Positions 36,640 to 49,907 of a stretch of DNA of 64,000 nucleotides are shown here, one piece after another. The DNA is taken from assembly GCA_018389105.1 (NCBI GenBank), contig JACATO010002451.1, forward strand, positions 3,798,501 through 3,862,500, in the 5' to 3' direction. Source of the DNA: Nautilus pompilius. Lineage: Eukaryota; Mollusca; Cephalopoda; Nautilida; Nautilidae. The translations under genes and the position numbers were made by a program. How positions within the stretch are numbered: position 1 is the stretch's first letter; each line of letters starts with the position of its first letter. The notes beneath the pieces were generated by a model. That model searched no databases. It saw only the letters and a program-made list of their open reading frames with translations, and was not told the origin of the DNA.

Positions 36640-37945
36640 AATAACCGATTTACCCGCTCCAGCCGTCCTTCTTGGATGGCGAACAGCATTCGTATTCCTT
36701 TCCATTCATTCATTCCACAGCGCAAAATTCTTCGAAGTATTTTATCGATAAAATCTGTACAACAGCGATGCTGTTAGGGGACTCGCAAAGGGTTTCTAGG
36801 TTTATTCATAACGAGGTTCAAACGCAGAAGGGCCACGATGATATGACTGTACATCATTAATGCCGCCCTCTCATCAACTTCGGTTAGAGAGACTCTCCCA
36901 CAGGCGTTGATAATAATATAACGAAACAATCTTGATGCAATGCGAATCTGCTTACCATTTTTCACTATAGAGGAACCTAGGTAACTTTGTAAACTAATGA
37001 ACTGTAAATATATATATTTTAATTTTAAAGCATTCTACAGGTTCCATATTTACTGCTGAAGGTGCATACGTTTTCCTGAAGTATTCGCTGTTCGGGAGAG
37101 AGGCTCCCCCTAGCGATGCAATGTAAGAAGCACTCACGGAAGTTGAAATGGTCCACAGGGAGCAGTATAGTGTACTCCCAAATATCTTACATCATTTGTA
37201 TCGCGATTATGTTACATTAAACATCTAAAACAAATTAAATTGTTGGAAACAAGAAATACGAACGTAAATTAAATTTACAGAAAATGTAAACTGTAAAATT
37301 AGAAATTAGAATGATTTTATCGATATATCAAAATGACCGTAAAGTATCATCTATCCCTGACAGATCTCCAAGGAGACTGAAGTACCGTGTAAATATTACG
37401 TCCTGTGTGACCTCCGGTGAAATGGAAAGTGTTAACTAAAGTTGAGCTTTTTCTTTTTAAAACAAAGGAAAATTTTGAAGTTTCTATACAAAGAGATTTT
37501 AATATCGCTGTCATAATTGGGGGAGGGAAGCAACATTTTGTATAATTGAAGAGATAATCGCTGTGAACAGAACGTAAATCGCCAGCCGAGAAGTTGAGTA
37601 GTTAATACAGGAAGGACTTCGGCTGATCCAACGGATAACGGATTTTCTAGAAATCCCAGTTTATTGTGGGAGGAGAGACAGCAAACCACTTCCTTCAGCC
37701 ATTACAATTGAATTCCATGTCTCCATTGATAGCATTGCGGATTAGCGAAGATATGCTGCTCTATCTGTACGCCATTCGGTACGGCCGGTCGTGGTGGCAG
37801 TTCAGCCGGAGATTCTTCTGATGGGACTCTCGCCAGTTCGCCATATTCCACCCACACCAGCGGCGGCGAAAACTATCAGCGGGTTTTGAATAGTTAGATA
37901 ATTTGGTATCCAGGTAGGATCTTGTATAATTAATTATTAGTTCCT
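36640..37945. other. Interval between EXTL3 and Tc1 relic
   Basis: No exon, RNA gene or clear repeat was recognised. Short frames are compatible with chance. Confidence 0.4.
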
Positions 37946-37949
37946 CAGA

Positions 37950-38913
37950 ATGGGTAGGAAGTCCAGTCTTTCCACAACTACTCGTTCAAGAATTGTTGAG
38001 CTTCGAAAGTCGGAATTTCCTTATTCCGGAATCTCTAAAAAATGGTCGGAAGAGGCGAAACAGGCTGGGATCTCCACCGGGCCACTGGACACGGTACAGC
38101 CATCGTCCGCCCTCCTCCCGGCCTAGAAAAGATACTACCCAAAGGTTGGACCGGTGCATCCACTGGCTATTTGAAACCGATCGTATGAAGACGGCTGTTG
38201 GCATCTATAGAAAGATTGGGGCAGTGTGCGGACTGCCAGAAACTACCGACTGCATAAGATTAGACCGGATGGCAGGGGCACCATGAAGAAGCCGCTCGTT
38301 TTCCCAAAGAACCGCTCGCGCCGTCTTAAGTTCCTACGGGACCACATAGACTGGACCACCCCCAAAATTGTGGTTCCAAAGTCGTCTGGTCGGACGAATT
38401 CAATTTGAAATTTGCTTGGTTCCGACGGTGTGCAATGTGTCTGACGCAGAATCGGCGAAGAGTTCGTTCAGAAATGTATTCTTCCGACTGTTCAAGGAAG
38501 TGGTGGGAGAATTATGATTTGGGGGGGGCTGTTTCTCCGGATATGTGATCTGTCCATTCCGCAAAGTCGAGGGAACTTTGAACAATTGAAAAATGTCCAG
38601 GACAATGCACCTATTCACTGCTAATGTCGTTAAGCATTGGCTCCGAACCGCGAAAACCCATCTTCTCGAATGGCCTCCTCCAGTCTCCAGATTTAAATCC
38701 AATAGAGAGCACGTGGAATACACCAGGCAGAGGGATTGGAGCTCCAAAGCCGGCGAAATTGAGCGAGTTGTATGGAAATACTGAAGAATTATGGGGTAAA
38801 ATTACGGCCGTCTATGGCAGCAAGATCATCAATACGACGCCCCTCTCGCTGTCGGGTATCCTGCCAAGCTCGAGAATGTATTTGATGACTCGGTTGTCGA
38901 GAAAGTGCCTTAA
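37950..38913 (+). pseudogene. Tc1-like transposase, disrupted
   Basis: ATG at 37950 opens MGRKSSLSTTTRSRIVELRK, a helix-turn-helix start. The sequence then passes through several frames: a KKPLVFPKNRSRRLKFLRDH segment, IDWTTPK, GGRIMIWGG (normally GG.VMVWG), FEQLKNVQDNAPIH (second catalytic Asp) and ANVVKHWLRTAKTHLLEWPP (WPPQSPDLNPIE region). It ends near ENVFDDSVVEKVP-stop at 38911. The length (964 bases) fits a Tc1 transposase of about 340 residues, but at least four frame changes and internal stops remove function. Tc1 transposases move DNA between TA sites. Terminal inverted repeats were not found. Confidence 0.8.
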
Positions 38914-38923
38914 TTTGCAAGTA

Positions 38924-39561
38924 CAGTCAAACCTCCCATTACTGAACATCTTTGGGACCGACCAAAAATGTTCACTAATTGGAGGTGTTCACTAATCAGA
39001 AATTATGTTGAAAGATGATAAAACATCAAAATATGCATGAAATTAATCACAGATTTATTGTTAAGGACATGAAATAAAATTTTTATCAGAATAAAATATG
39101 TACACAATCTTTATACACATGAAAAAGTGTAAAATAAAAATGTTCATTGTATATTATTCATTGTTTGTTGCATTGTGAATCGGAACTCTTGAAAGGGACC
39201 AGGTGCTGGAGGTGAAAAATATCTTTTTGTTAAATTACAAATAGAGGGCTGTGGTTTCTTATTGTGTGATATGGCTTTAATGAGACAATTGCCTGATGAC
39301 TGAGTATGGCTGATATGGCTGTAGTGATATGGCTGAGTGAACAAAATGTATGTTCACTAAATAGAATGTCATTTGTATTAAAATTTGATATTTGGGACCA
39401 AGAAAAATGTTCACTGTTCACAGTAGAGAGTGGTTCACTAATCAGAAAAAAGCCTAAAATTTGCAATGTTAAAAGATAGGCGAAATTTGGGACCAGGAAA
39501 AAACGTTCACTAACTGGAGGTATTCACTATTCGGAGGTGTTCGCTAACGGAGGTTTGACTG
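38924..39561. mobile_element. TA-flanked MITE, 638 bp, CAGTCAAACCTCC ends
   Basis: The left end CAGTCAAACCTCC (38924) and right end GGAGGTTTGACTG (to 39561) are perfect inverted repeats. TA lies on both sides (38922-38923 and 39562-39563). Subterminal GTTCACTAAT-type motifs recur several times near both ends. No transposase is encoded, so it would depend on a pogo/Tc1-type enzyme in trans. It starts 10 bases after the stop of the Tc1 relic. Confidence 0.85.
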
Positions 39562-39563
39562 TA

Positions 39564-40009
39564 TACATTATCTAGATCGAATCTTGTCCCCTTATAAAAT
39601 TATTTTGTTGAGAATCAAGGTTTCTTCGTACACATTTATGGTGAGTCTTGAAATGCGTCTGGAACACTGATAAATTATCTTTCGTCTGATATGTAAATGC
39701 GCTGTCCTTGGTCACCTTAGCAGGGGTCATGAAGATCTGAAAGTTTTCTCCAAATTAGCTTATAATTTTTGCAGCCACTGTGTGTCCACGTTAAGCAGGA
39801 GTGGCAGGCGACGTCCTGAATAAAGCCGATCGTTTTTCTGTTTTAAAATTTGCAACTGGATCCAGGTAAAGATGATGGGACGTCACAGAATCGCATACTC
39901 AGCAGTCGTGACACCGTCTCTTGCGTTGGAGATGCTGTCTTCTAGAGAGGTTTCATGCAAAATCGGGAGACAGGCGTAACTCTGCAATTAATGCAATTTT
40001 CGGGCCAAA
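39564..40009. other. Interval with no feature
   Basis: No gene or repeat was recognised. Confidence 0.4.
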
Positions 40010-41109
40010 ACTAAAAAGAAAATAATAAATAAGTACGTTAATGGTAAGTTTAACACAGAAATACAGTCTGGGGACATCAATAAAACCACCAAGAAACAGG
40101 AACATTAGCACGACAATGATATCCTAGAAAATACAGATATCGTTCGTGGCTTCATGGATCAAATAAGTAAAAACAAACAGGATACCAAGTACATACTTGA
40201 AAGATAAATACATTTTGAGACTTGACAAACACGTGTAAGGAAAAAAATATAGATGTTGAAGATAAATTTAAAATACAAATATAGCACGTACTTTTATTCA
40301 TACAATTAAAGTACTAAACTAGAGAGCAACAGAAAGAGAATGATGTCTTTGAAATACAATTTCTGAATTCTCTGAATTGTAAAAAGACCAGTACCTCAAT
40401 AATATATTTAAAGTAAATATAATTTGTAGCTTCCCGGACACAATAAGAAAACAGAACACGGTTCGATAATAATATATTAAAAACCAAAGTTCAGCTGGTG
40501 AATTCAGTTGATCAACTAAACAAAAAAGCATTAGTTTTATGCTGATATATTAGAAATACGGATATAGTTTATGGTTTCGCTGCAGCCCCGAGATAAAAAA
40601 AAGCAACATACGATGGTGATCAATTAAGAAAGATTTTTAAAATATTTTCATCAGAAAATGGAAAACCATGACACGTGTGAATAAGAATTATAAAATATAA
40701 AAAAAATTGCAAGTTTTCTAAGACAACTAAGGACATATAATATCGATATTATAATATTTTTCAAATATAAATAAAATCATACCTTACCGAGATAATTGGC
40801 AAAAACTGAACAAATGTGTAGAGATCATTTTAAAACACAAATGTAGTTTGAAATGTCAAGGCTAGTGATTTCACCGAAACCCGCCAGGGGAGAACAACAA
40901 GAGTGCCTTAGTGATGTACTTAAATACAATATAGTTTGTGTCTACGATGTCTACTAACAATTATGAACAGAGTTACGGATATATGAAAACAGAATAACAT
41001 TTTGTGAATTCACCATGACCTAAAAAAGAAGCGGAAATCCATAATACATTTAAAATAGAACTTCATTTTTTTAAAATTCACTGAAGTAAAACAAAAAGGT
41101 TGAATAGGA

Positions 41110-42402
41110 AGGCAATGACATATTTCAAGTACGATCAGTGTGTGACTCCACTAATAAAAAGCTAATGAAAACAAAGGAAGTCAATGATATACTGAGAATA
41201 CAGATATTGCTTGTTACTTTGTACTCGGATCTATGCTATATGAAGAAGATGTTTTTTAAATATATTATCAACTCAACGACAGTTTGTGAATTAAATGACA
41301 AATAAAAAAGCACATTAAATAAATAATATATTTCAAATGGAAGGACATATTTTGACTTCTCTGAAACGAATAACACAAGATTAATTCAGGCTATACATGA
41401 AATATCTTTTAAAAAAATCTTTCTAACTTTCCTTACTTAACTATCACTTACAAATAATAGGAAATTGATGACATATTTATAATTGAATTGCAGTTTGTGA
41501 TTTTATTGACACTAGTAACTAAGATGACAGAAAATGATATATTGAAAATACAAATATAATTTGTGACTTTACGGACACAGCTATGCAAAAATAACAGGAA
41601 ATTTATGATCTGTCTGAAGAACAATGGTTGTTTGTGACTTCTCTGAAAAATAAATAAATAAGAAGAAACGAAGTAAATAATGTACTTAAAGTACAGATAC
41701 AGTTCGTTATTTCACTCAGACATCAATGTAAAAAATAATAAGAGGAAGTTAATATATTTAAAATACAGGATCAGATCGCGACTTCTCACTAACAGATAAG
41801 AACAACGGAAAGTCAGTGATGTATTTAAATCGCAATGACAGTCTGACTTCACTGAGTAGGAAAAAAGGAAAGATGAGTTAAATGTTATATTTAAAATACA
41901 GATATAGTATGTGAATTCAATAACATGTTCAAAAAAAAGAATGAGGGAAATGATAATATATTAAAAATAAAAAGACAGTTTCTGCCCTCAATGGTAAATA
42001 TAAAAAAAACACAGCAATTGAATAATATATTTAACGTACAATAAGAGTAAGTAATTTTATTGACATTACTTACGAAAAAACAACGGTAAGTAAATTATGT
42101 ATTGAATACACAAACAGTTCGTAACATCATCGAAACCTCTGTGCACAAAGATTAACAGGTACTTGATGATACATATAAAGTACAAAGGCAGTTTCTGAGT
42201 TCAACGACAACAGTAGAAAAAAAAGTACCAGGAAGTCAGTGATGTATAGTATTATACAATGACACTGGCTGACTTCACTGACACAATAAGAAAACAGAAC
42301 ACAGTTCGTTGATAATATATTAAAAACCTAAATACAGCTGGTGAATTCAGTTGAACAACTAAACAAAAAAGCATTAGTTTTATGCTGATATATTCGAAAT
42401 AT
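41110..42402. repeat. 1.29-kb direct duplication, copy 1
   Basis: Begins GGCAATGACATATTTCAA and ends TGATATATTCGAAATA. It matches the copy at 44010-45303 with an offset of 2,900-2,904 bases, only a handful of substitutions, and small indels. Sequence similarity falls off sharply on both sides. Confidence 0.9.
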
Positions 42403-44009
42403 AGTTTATGGTTTTGCTGCAGCTCAAAGATAAAAAAGCAACAGACGATGGTGATCAATTAAAAAGATAGTTTTCCATTTTCTAATAAACAAAGAGAGAG
42501 AGATCAGGAATGAAACAGAAGTCTAAACTATCAATATAAATTGTGAATCCTCTGAGACAACTATGAATATATAACAACAATAAGGCAAAGGAATATATTT
42601 TTAAAGAAAGTAAGGGTGTAACGTGACTGATAAAAATATGAATAAAAGAACAGAGCAACGATGATATAATTAAACTACAAATATTATGACTTTAATAAAA
42701 CAACTAAATAAGATTAACGCCTGTACATCCATAATATTTTGAAAATATAAATAAGATTATAATTTTACCGAGACAATTGATAAAAACAAAATGAATGTGT
42801 TGAGAATATTAAAAAACACAAATAGTTTGAAATTTGACAGTTACAACTAAGAAAAAAGCTAATGCTTTCATTGAAACACCTGAGTGAGAGCAACTTGAGT
42901 GCCTTAATGATATATTGAAATATGATATATGTTTGTGACTTAAATAACACATCTATGCAAAAAAAAAAACTATCCAATGATAGTTTGTGGCTTCCTTCTC
43001 GACTAACAATTACGAACACAGTCAGGCATATATTGAAAACAGAATAACATTTTATGAATTCACCATCAACTAAAAAAAAGAAGCAGAAATCCATAATATA
43101 TTTAAAATAGAAGTTCATGTTTTGAATTCACTGAAAGGAAACAAAAAGGATGAATAGGAAGTCAATGAAATATTGAAAATACAAATATAATTTTTCACTC
43201 ATCTGACAAACAACGAAAAAAGAAGAATAACAGGAAGTTGCTGATGTATTTCAGGTACAATGCCTGTTTGTGATTGCAATGACGGGAAAAAAAAATAAAA
43301 GCAATGTTAATAATATAATTAAAATAGAATGATATATATATATTTATTTAAAATACATACTTAGATTTCACTGAAAGCTAATAATGGAAAACAAAAAGTA
43401 GTGAATGATACATTAAAGATAAAGATATAGTTTGTGACTGCGCACACACATCTACGCAAAAAATTTAATAACTGGAAGTTGTTCATATATTTTAAATGGA
43501 ATGAAAGAGCGATTTCACTCACAAATAAAAACAGCAGGTAAAAGATACATTGAAAATACGAGAGTTTGTGATTTCCCTAACACAACTAAGTAAAAAGTAT
43601 AAGAAGAATTGACGATGTTCAAATTAGAATCATAGTTTGTCAGTTCCCAGACAAATAACAACTATGAACATAAATTCAGTGATATATTGAAAAACACAAT
43701 GGATTTTATAATTTACTGTTAAGTAAAATGCAAAAAATCCATGATATCTTTAAAATAGAAGTTCATTTTTTTCAATTCAGTGAAATAAAACAAAAGGGAT
43801 CAATAGGAAGTCCATGAAATATTAAATACAAAATTATAGCTTTTCTCTTAACTCACAAAACAAAAAAAATCAAAGACGTTCATGATATCGTTAAAATTCA
43901 ACTGCAGTTTGTAACTTCACTGACGTGTGAATAAAAAACAGAACAGGATGTCAATAATATATTTAAAGATAGTAATTTCACAGACAGCTACCAAAGAAGA
44001 AATATAAGA

Positions 44010-45303
44010 AGGCAATGACATATTTCAAATACGATCAGTGTGTGACTCCACTAATATAAAGCTAATGAAAACAAAGGAAGTCAATGATATACTGAGAATA
44101 CAGATATTGCTTGTTACTTTGTACTCGGATCTATGCTATATGAAGAAGATGTTTTTTAAATATATTATCAACTCAACCACAGTTTGTGAATTAAATGACA
44201 AATAAAAAAGTACATTAAATAAATAATATTTTTCAAATGGAAGGACATATTTTGACTTCTCTGAAACGAATAACACAAGATTAATTCAGGCTATACATGA
44301 AATATCTTTTAAAAAAATCTTTCTAACTTTCCTTACTTAACTATCACTTACAAATAATAGGAAATTGATGACATATTTATTTATAATTGAATTGCAGTTT
44401 GTGATTTTATTGACACTAGTAACTAAGATGACAGAAAATGATATATTGAAAATACAAATATAATTTGTGACTTTACGGACACAGCTATGCAAAAATAACA
44501 GGAAATTTATGATCTGTCTGAAGAACAATGGTTGTTTGTGACTTCTCTGAAAAATAAATAAATAAGAAGAAACGAAGTAAATAATGTACTTAAAGTACAG
44601 ATACAGTTCGTTATTTCACTCAGACATCAATGTAAAAAATAATAAGAGGAAGTTAATATATTTAAAATACAGGATCAGATCGCGACTTCTCACTAACAGA
44701 TAAGAACAACAGAAAGTCAGTGATGTATTTAAATCGCAATGACAGTCTGACTTCACTGAGTAGGAAAAAAGGAAAGATGAGTTAAATGTTATATTTAAAA
44801 TACAGATATAGTATGTGAATTCAATAACATGTTCAAAAAAAAGAATGAGGGAAATGATAATATATTAAAAATAAAAAGACAGTTTCTGCCCTCAATGGTA
44901 AATATAAAAAACACAGCAATTGAATAATATATTTAACGTACAATAAGAGTAAGTAATTTTATTGACATTACTTACGAAAAAACAACGGTAAGTAAATTAT
45001 GTATTGAATACACAAACAGTTCGTAACATCATCGAAACCTCTGTGCACAAAGATTAACAGGTACTTGATGATACATATAAAGTACAAAGGCAGTTTCTGA
45101 GTTCAACGACAACAGTAGAAAAAAAAGTACCAGGAAGTCAGTGATGTATAGTATTATACAATGACACTGGCTGACTTCACTGACACAATAAGAAAACAGA
45201 ACACAGTTCGTTGATAATATATTAAAAACCTAAATACAGCTGGTGAACTCAGTTGAACAACTAAACAAAAAAGCATTAGTTTTATGCTGATATATTCGAA
45301 ATA
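44010..45303. repeat. 1.29-kb direct duplication, copy 2
   Basis: Second copy of the segment at 41110-42402. Differences seen include a 4-base TTAT gain near 44378, a 2-base A-run loss near 44908, and several single substitutions. The near identity marks it as much younger than the surrounding degenerate monomers. Confidence 0.9.
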
Positions 45304-45960
45304 CAAACATATTTTTTGAATTGACTGTTCCAAAAATAAGGAAACCTAATGATGTATTTAAAGTACAATAAAAATTTGTCTTCTCTGACAACTAAAAATA
45401 GGAACAAAGCTTATTCAATAATACTTAAAATACAGATACAGTTTGTGACTGCACTCAGACATGAATTAAAAAAAATAAGAGGAAGTTAATATATTTAAAA
45501 TACAAGAACAGAATTTGACTTTTCTCTAACAGAGAAGAACAACAGGAAGTCAATTATGTATTTAAATCACAACGAAAGTCTGACTTCATTGACGAGAAAC
45601 AAGAGAGAACAGGAGGTCATTAATATATTTAAAATAGTTATACCCTGTGACTTTAATTACATGTTTTGAAAAAGAACAGTAAAATGATAGTATATTAAAA
45701 ATAAAAAGGCAGTTTTCTGGCTTCATTGAAAAATAACAAAGAAAACCGCAGTAATTGAATCATACATCTTACATTCGAAGCCAGTAAGTAATTCTGTTGA
45801 CACTATACACGAAGACAACGGTAAGTAAATGATACAGTGGATGCACAGAAATAGTTCGTGACGTCATCGATACATCAATGACAAGATGATTGACCGAAAG
45901 TTGATGGTATAATCATAAGTACAATGGCAGTTTCTGACTTTCAACCTTCATTCTCTACTA

Positions 45961-47300
45961 CTTTAAACTCCATGTACACCATTTTTTGGTATCTTTGCAT
46001 CCCTCTACGCTTTAAACCTGTATCGCCCAGCACCGGTTGAGCAAGCCACCATAGTCCCTGTCGCAGTCCCTAACTTCCTCGCTACTATATTAGCTGTTCG
46101 TAACGACAACTCCTCCAGGTGTCGCTGCAACGCCATCTGGTTTGCATTACGAGTGGGTTTCCCAGACGTACAGTCAGTTCAACACAAATACGCTGTTGTT
46201 CTAGGTTGGAGTGGCAAAGGGAGGCAAACACTAACGTGGTAGGCACAGAGTAGCAAAATACCGTACCGAGAACTCCTACGGCCGGGATACTTCCGGCCTT
46301 CTGGACAGAACGCCTTCAATCACGCGTTCCAAAACTATCAAAACTCCTTCGAATGTTTTAAATAGGGAAACTACTACACGGGATGTTCTATTATAGAGTC
46401 TCCTAAAGAAACTTTAGTGTTCTTCCTTAAAAGAATTATTTTTACATTATGCAAACGTTAAAAATAAATATAACTACAGATAACAATGACGTCTTTACCC
46501 TAATCTTTAAGCAAACGCAGCGTTATCCGGGTCAGGCCCTGCTGCAGAAAACACTAGCGTAAAGTGGGTTTTAAAATGACCAACGGTTTTTTCTTTATTG
46601 AAACCAAACACTGCCATAATGAAATCAGTAATAATAATAATAATAATCATCCTCGTGACCGAAGACAGCCATTCACAGATAACAAATACACGTGTATTTG
46701 TTTCTAGTAAAAGTCAGAATACAGGTGGAGAGAGCAAACCGATTGTCCCCGATCCTAACCCTCGGCACCGGTTCTCTTGTTTAAATCATCTAAAAGGTAT
46801 TGTGAGGAACACAAATCTTATATGTAAAATCGTCTAGTTTTACGGTTGCCATGGTAACCTGGCTACCTCCTCAAGCGAGCGAAAATGCTCCGGGACACAT
46901 TTTTTTTTCTCCTCGACCATTCATCAAAATTAGATTTTTTTTTTTTATTTTTTACCTATTTTGATTTTAAATGTTTGCTTAATTTTTGAAAATTCTGGCG
47001 AATTACAAAAACCTGGCATGATACGCTCCCTCCCCGCCGAGTATCATATTCGGGGCGAAATACACCAGAGACAGGACGCCGCTAGATCGACGCTTCCTTC
47101 TCCTCCTCCCATGCTCATCGACCCTGCACCGCAGTAGTTTACCAATTACGAACCGAGCAAACATCTCAAAGCTAGGAAAACTCCCCTATAAACATCTCAT
47201 TTTTGTCAGGCCCAGACTCCTCAGACCCTAAATACAGATTATCGATGGTGCAGCGTAATGTCATAGCACATCTCATTATCCGCTCTTTGTTTCGGATTCC
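45961..47300. other. GC-richer interval, no gene assigned
   Basis: After the AT-rich array the base composition becomes more balanced. An open frame at 46598-46837 is driven by an AAT microsatellite (46629-46650) and is not convincing. No domain or RNA gene was recognised. Confidence 0.35.
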
Positions 47301-47303
47301 CAG

Positions 47304-47534
47304 GCCCCGTTTCTGTGTTTGTGAAGAATGCGAAGAACGATCTATTGAACAAAGGTAAAAATCTCCATGATCGAGACATTTCGCCGCCTCTCTCTCTCTC
47401 TCTCTTTCTTTACTCTTTCAGTTGCCGAAAGCTGTGTCGAACTAACAGCTTACCCGCGTGAAAATCACGCTGAAGAGAAAGGCATTGAGTGTGGAGGACG
47501 TCAGATCTTTTTCTTCTGTCTGCAGAATTATTGA
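47304..47534 (+). CDS. Two candidate small exons, unknown gene
   Basis: A possible exon at 47304-47354 lies between GATTCCCAG and GTAAAAAT. Another begins at 47422 after TTACTCTTTCAG. Joined, one frame reads PVSVFVKNAKNDLLNK and then VAESCVELTAYPRENHAEEK, and stops at 47532-47534. A second frame is also open across the junction (FCVCEECEERSIEQ, then SCRKLCRTNSLPA-stop). The two frames cannot both be used and neither matches a family I recognise. The pair is only supported by splice-like signals and the GC-richer composition. Confidence 0.25.
47389..47412. repeat. (CT)n microsatellite
   Basis: A short TCTCTCTC tract between the two candidate exons; it may act simply as a polypyrimidine tract. 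Confidence 0.8.
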
Positions 47535-48129
47535 TCATGTGGAGGGCTGCAGAGAAGGAAGTAAAGATGGAAAATGGTAGCTGTCAAATTGCATTTCAAT
47601 GCACCAATCGGTACTAATTTTTCCATTTTTTCCAATCCTATAAAGAACATCTGTTGGAGCTCTCCTTTACAAAGCAAAGCCCATTTCCTGAAAATATCTG
47701 TTTCTCTTTACCTTCGAAAATTTTGGAAACCTTTCAGCATTTTTGAAATGAATAAATTATTCATTTTTACTTCACTATCATTTCACCTGTAGTCGGACAG
47801 ACAATGATCGATGCGCGTTCAGCCAGACCTCAGATTGATGATGAACGATAAAAACAAGACCGAGTGGGCGTGGCGCAAGAAAAAACAAAACAAATAAAAC
47901 CAGCTAACAAAGGGACATCAGTGAAAACGTAAATAATTCCACCACATATACAGAGCCATTCCTATGTGTGATGTCATTTCCGGGAAAATGAATCTGTGGC
48001 TCTTGAGACTCACTATTTGTCTTTTAAAATTAAATAAACGTAAAAACAATAAACAGAAGTAGGAACCAAAGAAAATTATATAAACAACAACAAAAAAACA
48101 GATAGAGGGCAAATACTTGTAGATATTTA

Positions 48130-49873
48130 CCTCCTGTCTTTCACTTTTTCAGCTACAACATACATTATAAGTTTGCAATAAATTAAAAGATAAAGATGAT
48201 AATATTTTTGTAATAAGCTATTCAGAACATTAAAAAAAACACATTGACAGCCAAATTTTAATTTTTAAAACACCATGTTCAATATACATGACAGTTACAA
48301 TTTGTTTTAAGCTATATAGAAAAGTTATTAAACATTTTAGGGCGTTTAAAATTAAGTAATAAACAATATTTTCTAATAAATTATTTATCATATAGTTTAT
48401 GAAAAGAGACTAGGTTATGAAATTATAAAATAAATATTTAATAAAAATTTCTAAAAATTAACAGCGTCGTCTCCACCTTAATTAGCTGTTATTTTCGTCG
48501 TCTATTTCCTAATAATTTTGTTGCAAATAGTAACTTCAAAACAAAGTTTACATACGAATTGAAAAAACGTGAACAACCAATCGTCAGAAAAATACGAAAC
48601 ATTTTCGTGAAAACATGTTACTGATAACTAAAGTAAACAAGAAGTCCATGGTTGTATTTCAGCTGCATCTCAGTTGCTTCGTCAATAAAAAAAAATCTAT
48701 TTGAGAAATAAACCGCCATAAAGATACAAAGTTGTGAATAAAAAAGAAACTAAGTACAAATGATTTGCTTTAAAATTTAAAACATAAGTATTGATGCACA
48801 ATTATATATTTAAAAAATCATTTATATTAAAGCTAATAAAAAATACCAAATACCAATGTTTTCGTTTATAATTTATAATGTTATTAATTATCAATAATAA
48901 AGTTTACAAAGTTTACAATGTTTATTTGTATAACAATAAGCATAACAAAATCAAATAGAAACGTAGTTTCAAATTTTAAAAGAATATATTAATTACCAAC
49001 AATTGATTAATCAAAATATATATATACAAAAAAATCGAGTATCATCCTAAAAATAAAACAAAAATTCAGTATTAAAATCTTGAAACATAACAGAAAAAAA
49101 CTTCGGAATTAAAAATGACATGAAAATAGCAAAATGACTTCATTACCAAGAACATCTAAAGAGTTTCACTATTAAATTAACTTAAAAAACAAAAACATTT
49201 CACTACTAAATGAATTTAAACACCACTAATAATTACAAAAAAATCAAAATAAAAAACTTTTGAAACCTACAATAAAAAACAGAAAAATGATAAACCTATT
49301 TTAAAATAAAAATCAGTATTCCAATACTTCAAACATAGCTGATAATTTCTACTTTAAAAAAGTTTTTAAAATCCTGAAATTCTTAATTTAAACATTTTTT
49401 TAAATCACCACAAATTTTACAAACGTTTAAAAACTAGACCAACAAAAATAACATTTTATTCTAGTTTTTTTTTTAAAAAACTGATTCACTTCGGTTGTTT
49501 CTTCGATCTTCGTTATTCTAAGTTTCACTCTATTTTCCATTTCTGTTTCAGGGATTCGTTCCCGGAAGTCTTTCTAATACACTTCTCCCTTTCCGTTCCG
49601 CTTCCTTCAGCCCCATGTGTCATTCACAATGCAGATGCCACTAACATCTTTTTCTGTTACAAAAGTCGTTTATATTTTGTCGCTTTTCAATACAATTTGC
49701 TTTCCTTTGTTGTTGTTGTTACAGATTGTGCCCCTGTCAGATCTTTCATCTCACAAGCCAATCATATTCTCACAAAAATTAAATACAAGAAATCCTCAGA
49801 AATATTACGTAAAAATTTAGTTAATAAATATGAGCTTTAAATATCTATTAAACAGTTTCAAATTTAAAATTTA

Positions 49874-49907
<34 letters not shown>

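Larger units (their letters stand above)
40010..45960. repeat. AT-rich degenerate tandem array, ~70-bp monomer
   Basis: A motif of the form ATATTTAAAATACA followed by AGTTTGTGACTTCACTGAC returns every 55-85 bases (often 69-71) across about 6 kb. Copies have drifted strongly. The region has no sustained reading frame on either strand. Large segments are repeated: 41110-42402 is almost identical to 44010-45303, and about 40437-41110 resembles 42282-43140 more weakly. This looks like an old satellite-type array with later segmental duplications. Confidence 0.75.

Noticed and set aside
46598..46837. Small secreted protein starting MKPNTAIMKSVIIIIII
   Set aside because: The hydrophobic stretch is a translated AAT microsatellite, and the rest has no family resemblance.
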